Shown in pieces: positions 57,565-64,000 of a stretch of 64,000 nt of DNA. The position numbers and the translations under genes are program-made. The stretch is from Dryomyza anilis (Eukaryota > Arthropoda > Insecta > Diptera > Dryomyzidae). Below the pieces are notes generated by a model. The model was given only the letters and a program-made list of their open reading frames with translations. It did not search any database and had not been told where the DNA came from. The stretch's first letter is position 1. Every line of letters starts with the position of its first letter. The stretch is taken from NCBI GenBank assembly GCA_951804985.1, contig OX638133.1, positions 73,414,367-73,478,366 of the forward strand. Reading direction: 5' to 3'.

Positions 57565-59361
57565 GTTTAAAATAATATTAGAAACATTTGATAAAACACT
57601 ATTATAAAATTATTTTATAATCAATATACTTACAGCGAATATATATTTAATTTTAAAATATTTTCCAGTATTTTATTTAATTGTGATAATCATAAAAATA
57701 ATTCTGCTAAGAAGAACTATTAATAAACGTCTTGTTGTATTATAAATTCTTAAAAACAATGATTGCCGTAAAAACGAATACTACATGTAAGCATAAGTAT
57801 GTTTTTACCAAACATATAATGATTGTAAGCAATTTTTCTGAATATCATCATTATTAATTTCAACATATAATATGACAAGTCATACAATTTTGGAGCTACC
57901 GACGCTAGAATGTTATTCAGAAATTATCTCATAAAATCACAAAAAAATGTGTCAAAAGGACAGTTATTGATTTAATAGTATACAAAAAATAAATATTTTC
58001 ATACAAAGTTAAAAATAATTTTATAGTAATAATAATATGTAATTTAATAATTAATAATTTATCCTATTGGCTATAAAAACTATTAATTTAATGATATTTT
58101 TTTCTGAATGTAGTAAACAAACTTAAAATCATTTTTCTAAAAATAAAATTATTAACCTTATTATTATGATAGACTAAAACATTGAAATTATTCGGCTAAC
58201 CAATATCATAATTGTGTCAAATAATTTGGCAATAATAAATCAAATAACCAAGCCCCTTACACAGCGGCCAGTTCTCTAAAAGCCTTTTGACATCCTCACT
58301 TTCGACATCTAGAAAAACCCAAACTTAAAAATTTTGCAAACCACAAAATAATTTAATTCAAATCAAGCTCAATTCAAATTCAAATTTTGATTATGTCACG
58401 ATTTTTACATTTATTTAAATCAACAGTTCGCTGCGTAGCCGATGACCGTGTGAGTGATAAAAAATAAATAAAAGATAAAAGTAACAAGGCGCCAGTGCTA
58501 AAAGTAGCGAAGAAAATTAGAAGCAAAACAAAAGTAAAATAAATATAAAAAAATAAAACTAAAAAGATTTAATATAACGGCAACTTGCGTAAGTTGACTT
58601 TTTAACTTGAACCATAGACTGAAGAAAAAAATTAAAATAAGTAGAAAAAATGTATTAGAGGCATGAGAAAAAAAGAGTTATGACCAACCCATGACAATTA
58701 ATCAGGTGCTCGTCAAAACGGAACTAACTAATCGCAACATTGTGGAGCTGGAATAACTGGTGACAGCATGATTTGCAACATAATCAACTGGCCACCGGTA
58801 ATGACATCATAGCTGCAACGATGTAAAACGTCATAAAAGATGCCGGTCGTCGTTTTCAATTTCAAATTGCATCAATAACGCGGCAAAAATAATAAACACT
58901 CAGTGCAAATATTTGTAATGATACAAAACAAATTAACTTGAAATATAATTTTTTTCAAATCACAAATGTTGCTATAAATATATTCGCTTAAATAGCAAAA
59001 GGAACACGGAGCAAAAAAAAACTGAAAAATGCCAGAAAGAATCAAATAGTATACGGAGTGGTATACAGCTAAACGGAAAACATCTTGATTTAAAGAACTA
59101 CAGTCACTTGGTTATCAAAAAGTAACTAAAAGCAATTACTCTTGATATGCCGAGATCTGAGGTATCAAATAAGTAACTAAGAGCAATCATTTTTACTCTA
59201 AGAAGTTCAGTTTTTAATTCGTATCAAATAGTCAAAAGATTTACTTCTTAAAATCCTGGAAAATGTTCTTGTTTACTTTTTATAATAACCAAGTAATTTG
59301 CTTTCTTAATATTCAGGGAAAAAAGTCTAGAATTTTTAATAAAAATTGTTCTGAAGAACTT
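57565..59361. other. No gene seen
   Basis: Contains the short dispersed repeat at 57957-58118 and a mildly GC-richer block (58420-58900) with no supported frame. 59090-59230 has repeats of AAGTAACTAA.AGCAAT type. Confidence 0.35.
57957..58118 (+). repeat. Short dispersed repeat, copy 2
   Basis: CAGTTATTGATTTAATAGTA, TACAAAAAATAAATATTTTC and AATTTATCCTATTGG align with copy 1 at 49963-50130 in the same orientation. Confidence 0.65.
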
Positions 59362-59630
59362 ACGCCGAGCTCTTTCACCATTTGAAATGTGCGTTATATA
59401 TTTGTACTCAAAGTGTTTGGACCTACATACAGTCCCACCGAAAAAAAAGACAACGTGAGAGCTTTTAATGGGCAATGTTTTACTCTCGTACGTGTGCCAT
59501 TGACTACCGACAGGTAGCGTCGTATAGAAAACAATTTATATTTTTAGATGTTGACGCCGCTGTGATTCAAACCAGCTATAATTTAAGCGGCCGTTTGACT
59601 CTCAGTCCAGACCCGCCCAAGTAACCATTA
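59362..59630 (-). mobile_element. tRNA-derived SINE, degenerate copy
   Basis: It matches the copy at 50496-50814 in the same orientation: GCCGAGCTCTTTCACCATTT, TATTTGTACTCAAAGTG, TTTTACTCTCGTACGTGTGC, GGTAGCGT.GTATAGAAAA. The tRNA-like head (59560-59630) is badly decayed and the A and B boxes are barely readable. Confidence 0.75.
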
Positions 59631-59639
59631 GCTGCATAA

Positions 59640-62200
59640 AAAGGCTTGATAAAGCTATAACAAAGGCATTTCTTAGAGTTAGTTGTAGTATAGCACAATA
59701 GCATCAATAAATAGCTTTTAAAGCCTTACCCTGCTGCAATAAAGCTTGTTCACATCTATTGTACAGCTTTTATACAGCTATTGTACAGCTAGCTGCAATT
59801 GCCCATAATTAGCTGTTTAATTACGCCAAAAAGTGTGTATAAGGGTATAACAAAGGTTAGAGAGTTGCTTGCTTTCTTTTTTTTTATAAGTTGGACAAGC
59901 TCTTAAGCATCAATATTATAGAGATAATGTACATGGGCCAGGATTTTCGTTCGGAGGAAGGTTTTTGAAAAGAAATATATTATTTTTTAAGGGAAAGTTC
60001 GTAAAAATCCACGCTCGTATAAAAATTCATACTTTTTATTTTTTTTTCATTAGGGTTTTGTATTTTCAAATCATAAATTCATTTGGAAATATGCCCGGCC
60101 GAAAAAAATACTTTCAATATTTTTACGAATAAATAAAATGAATGATATCGACATTCCCATTTCCTCCATTATTAATAAAACAAAAATTGATAAGTCTACT
60201 TAGAATATTACAAAATTCAAAAACTTCCAAGTACAAAATTTCAAGGTACTTCTACTAAATCAAAAATGGATTTAAGTTTTTAAAATAGTTGATTTGTGCT
60301 AAGCATATTTTATAACTTGGGATAGGATCGACCAAAATTACCAAAATTTGACAGGACATACAGAATTCAAAAATGGAATAACATTAAAAACATTTCATGT
60401 CGAATTATCATGTTTTCCAATGGGATGGCATATTCAAATGCATTTAAAATTTAGATAATATTAATTTTCATTTCTTTTGTATATAATTTTTATAGAGGAA
60501 AATGGAGATCATTTGGAATTATGAGAACGCGACTATAAATTCTGTGGACAATTGAATTTAGGATCAGTATATTTTTTGACAAATTGGTTTCTTTGGAATA
60601 GCTACCCAGCTACAAAAAAAGTCCAATGAAGTAGTTAGATTCTGGGAACTTTAAAAAGTGACGCTTTATTTTTCTAGAATTTTAGTAGCATTTTATCGGT
60701 ATCCCTTGTAGTAGTTTACCCTATTAGGATAGACATGATCATGACCAGCTCATGTTGATAATGAAACTGGTCGGGTTGTGACAATGCATAAATACTATGA
60801 TCATTTCCCGATCATGACCTTAATTTTTCTGCTATTTAGTATTCGAAACGAGTTCCTCTTCAGTTATCGAAGTTTATTTCGCTTCAAACTAGATATTTGC
60901 TGTAAGAACCTGATATCTTAATAAAATTTATATTTTCAATCATAACATCTTTGCCACAAACATGTCTTCTATATGTGAAACAAATTTACAAAAATATATT
61001 TTAGTTTTGGCATTACTATTAAATTTGTAAGTTTATTTATTTATTTTTGTGACTGTATAAGAAAAACCATAACACATCAGAGAGACAAACACCTACCCGA
61101 CTTGTTTGTTTTAATTTAATTGTTTGTGTTGTTTTATTGCAATGGAAAATAATCTATTTGAGGAAATAAAACTGATATAATACAATAAAGACAACAACAT
61201 ATTACAGGGGGTGCAACCAACTTTCACTCGTCCAGTCGTCATCCTCTTCATCTTCGTCAACATCATCAACATCATCAACAATATTTATATCATCCCAACA
61301 ACTGACATTGCGCACATCTTAACGGATGTATAAAATTTTGCATCGTTTTAATCTGTTAATCTTTGGCGATCTGTCTGTCTATTTCGCTCAAAATTTGTCA
61401 TACTCCACGACTATTTGTTAGCCACTTTAGCTGCCGTTTGGCAAACGATTCGTCAGTCCTATCAAATGTTTATGATGCTTACTTCTTGGACGGGTAGGTC
61501 ATTTTATGGAATGTTTATGATACATGTTGCTGCAACATAAATGCATAGCAAGGTGTGAACTTCACTGATTTTTTGCTATTATTAAATTATTTTTTTATTA
61601 TATTATTTTGTATTTTACTTGTTGTTGCATATACTATTGATCGTCAACTTTATTCAACATTCAATGCATTTCATTTAAAATTTGCGCTTGAGTGAATTTT
61701 AGTTTAATGATTTGTTTAGTAGAGTTGAAAATCAAAAAAAAAAAAAAAAACAAACTTAATACGCAATATAATTTTAATATTTTTCTTCATTTTGTTATTA
61801 CTTTTCGTATTTTTGCAATATGTTATTAATTTGGTTGCATCTTTGAGCAAACCTCAATTGATTGACTGCATGGCGTGCAGTTTTGGAGTTATGCACCTGA
61901 AGTATTATTACCTTTACTTTGTTAAAAATCATCGCAATATCGATGTTTTTCAAAAAAGCGAGCAGCATGCGATCTAAATGGTTGTTATGCCTTTTTTATG
62001 TATTTTTTTTTTAATGTTGTTTTTTTTTTTGGATTTTTCTATAATAGAAATTAATTATAATGCCCATAACACTAGGAAATACAATCAAAGTCTTTTGTTG
62101 ATTAATTGCTATTTTAAATATAAAATTTTAATTAATAAGTTTTTTTTTAATAATGTTTAAAATTTAATGCGTGGGAACAAACATAATTAATAAATATTTT
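59640..62200. other. No gene seen
   Basis: AT-rich. 60719-60815 resembles 49855-49935 (GACCAGCTCATGTTG / GCCAGCTCACGTTG). A CATCATCAACATCATC run and GC-richer patch at 61205-61330 are unassigned. Confidence 0.35.
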
Positions 62201-62204
62201 GAAT

Positions 62205-63360
62205 TTTTAGCGAAAAATTAAAAATTTACGAAAATTTGAATTTTTAGTGTAAAACTGTATTTTTTTTGTGATATAATGAATTTTTATTGAATATTTAATT
62301 TGTTTATGAAAAATTTTATTTTTAGTGGAAAATTTAATTTTCAGTGAAAATTTGAATTTTTAGTGAAAATTTGAATTTTTAGTGAAAATTTGAATTTTTA
62401 GTGAAAATTTGAATTTTTAGTGAAAAATTGAATTTTAAGTCAAAAATTGAATTTTTAGTAAAAAATTTAATTTTTAGTGAAAAATTTAATTATTAGTGAA
62501 AAACTGAATTTTTAGTGAAAAATTGAATTTTTAGTGAAAAACTTAATTTTTAGTGAAAAATTGAATTTTTAGTGAAAAACTTAATTTTTAGTGAAAAACT
62601 TAATTTTTAGTGAAAAATTGAATTTTTAGTGAAAAATTGAATTTTTAGTGCAAAATTGAATTTTTAGTGAAAAATTGAATTTTTTAGTGAACATTTTAAT
62701 TTTTAGTGAAAATTTTAATTTTCAGTGAAAAATTTAATTTTAAGTGAAAAATTTAATTTTAAGTGAAAAATTTAATTTTTAGTGAAAAATTTAATTCTTA
62801 GTGAAAAATTTAATTTTTAGTGAAAAATTTAATTTTTAGTGAAAAATTGTATTTTTAGTGAAAAATTGAATTTTTAGTGAAACATTGAATTTTTAGTGAA
62901 AAATTGAATTTTTAGTGAAAAATTGAATTTTTAGTGAAAAATTGAATTTTTAGTTAAAAATTGAATTTTTAGTGAAAAATTGAATTTTTAGTGAATAATT
63001 GAATTTTTAGTGAAAAATTGAATTTTTAGTGAAAAATGGAATTTTTAGTGAAAAATTGAATTTTTAGTGAAAAATTGAATTTTTAGTGAAAAATTTATTT
63101 TTAATGAAAAATTGAATTTTTAGTGAAAAATTGAATTTTTAGTGAAAAATTGATTTTTAATACAAAACTGAATTTTTAGTGAAACATTGAATTTTTAGTA
63201 AAAAATTGAATTTTTAGTGATAAATGGAATTTTTAGTGAATTAAGCGAAAAAATGAATGCAAAATTTGAATTTTTTTTTAGTAAAAATAAAATTTTTAGT
63301 GATAAATTGAATTTTTAATGCAAAACTGAATTTTTATTGAAACATTGAATTTTTAGTAAA
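62205..63360 (+). repeat. Long 19 bp minisatellite (GAATTTTTAGTGAAAAATT)
   Basis: About 60 head-to-tail units of 17-20 bases, most regular between 62340 and 63160, with point variants (TTTAATTTTTAGTG). No spacers, no coding frame. Confidence 0.92.
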
Positions 63361-64000
63361 ATATGATTTGTTTATAAACATTTTTCTGCATAGAATATTT
63401 TTTCCAATTCAATTAACTAATTGAATTCGAACTATATAAAAATGAACATCACGCGCAAACTTCACCATCAAACACATGTATTAAATATAAATTATTTATT
63501 TTCATTTAATTTATTTTTATTGTTGACAATGTCAAACCGCCAATTAAATTTCTTTGCCACGCTTTGGCGTTGCTGCCTGCGTGCGGTTTGTCGCCTATAG
63601 AGCCAAAGAAAAATATGGTTAAAATTCCATAAACGCAAATAACAATAAATAATGAAAAAAAAAAAACAACAGAAAGAAACCGAAAAAAAAAACAGTAACA
63701 GAAACTGATAATAAGTCTAGCATTTAATTCAAGGTTTGTTGATTTTTGTCGCTCGCTGATTTTTTTTTATATTTCATTTCTTGATTATTATTTATACAGC
63801 GTTTTAATTGAAATGCTGCCCATCGTACAGCGAAATTTCGTAACAATCAAAGAATGTCTTGGCAACAATTATTAAATTAATTGCAGTCGAACAAGAAATC
63901 ACAACACTTTTTGAAGAAAAACGAAGTTCATGATTATTGATGTTAGAAGACAAATAATATAAAATATGAATAGCCAGAGAATAGAAAAGAAAATATGAAA
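63361..64000. other. No gene seen
   Basis: AT-rich, with a TATATAAAA motif near 63435 and a GC-richer stretch at 63535-63605, neither tied to a gene. Confidence 0.35.

Noticed and set aside
62205..63360. CRISPR-like periodic array
   Set aside because: Units are contiguous with no unique spacers, the DNA is eukaryotic, and no cas genes are near; it is a minisatellite.

Overview
The window is AT-rich nuclear DNA from an insect, most likely a higher dipteran. The evidence is short GT-AG introns in polyQ-rich and acidic-rich genes, Drosophila-style core-promoter motifs, mini-me-like repeats carrying (GTCY)n tracts, Tc1/mariner, hAT and Helitron elements, and a tRNA-derived SINE. I cannot name the species; a calyptrate fly is a guess.

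Only two protein-coding genes can be assembled with confidence, both on the minus strand. Gene 1 (start codon at 13702, three coding exons, running off the left edge at base 1) encodes at least 3276 residues of a nuclear-type protein: a very acidic repetitive N-terminal third, a polyQ block, and two clusters of C2HC/C2H2 zinc fingers followed by Lys-, Ser- and Arg-rich tails. Every splice junction keeps phase. Gene 2 (27864 to 25675, three coding exons) encodes a complete 374-residue Tyr/Gly/Ser-rich protein that I do not recognise. Nothing in the sequence links the two genes functionally; they simply lie in tandem. A GC-richer block at 23.6-24.5 kb is the best place for the promoter and first exon of gene 1.

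The rest is repeats. Gene 1 introns hold degenerate 15-30 bp motif arrays and an old antisense DD37E-type mariner. From 15.2 to 19.0 kb a fresher DD37E element, a Tc1-like DD34E element and a TIR element lie almost end to end. From 21.7 to 64 kb there are two hAT-type elements with 8 bp target duplications (one holding a LINE 3' end), a non-autonomous Helitron, five mini-me-like copies plus a fragment, two SINE copies, foldback elements, a family whose copies begin with GGGGTAAAGTGGGA-like sequence, and several AT-rich minisatellites. The largest is a 19 bp array of more than 1.1 kb near 62.2-63.4 kb.

No rRNA, functional tRNA, CRISPR array or bacterial gene was seen. A possible TATA promoter and first exon (52.4-52.5 kb, minus strand) and a few GC-richer islands may belong to genes whose coding exons lie outside the window.
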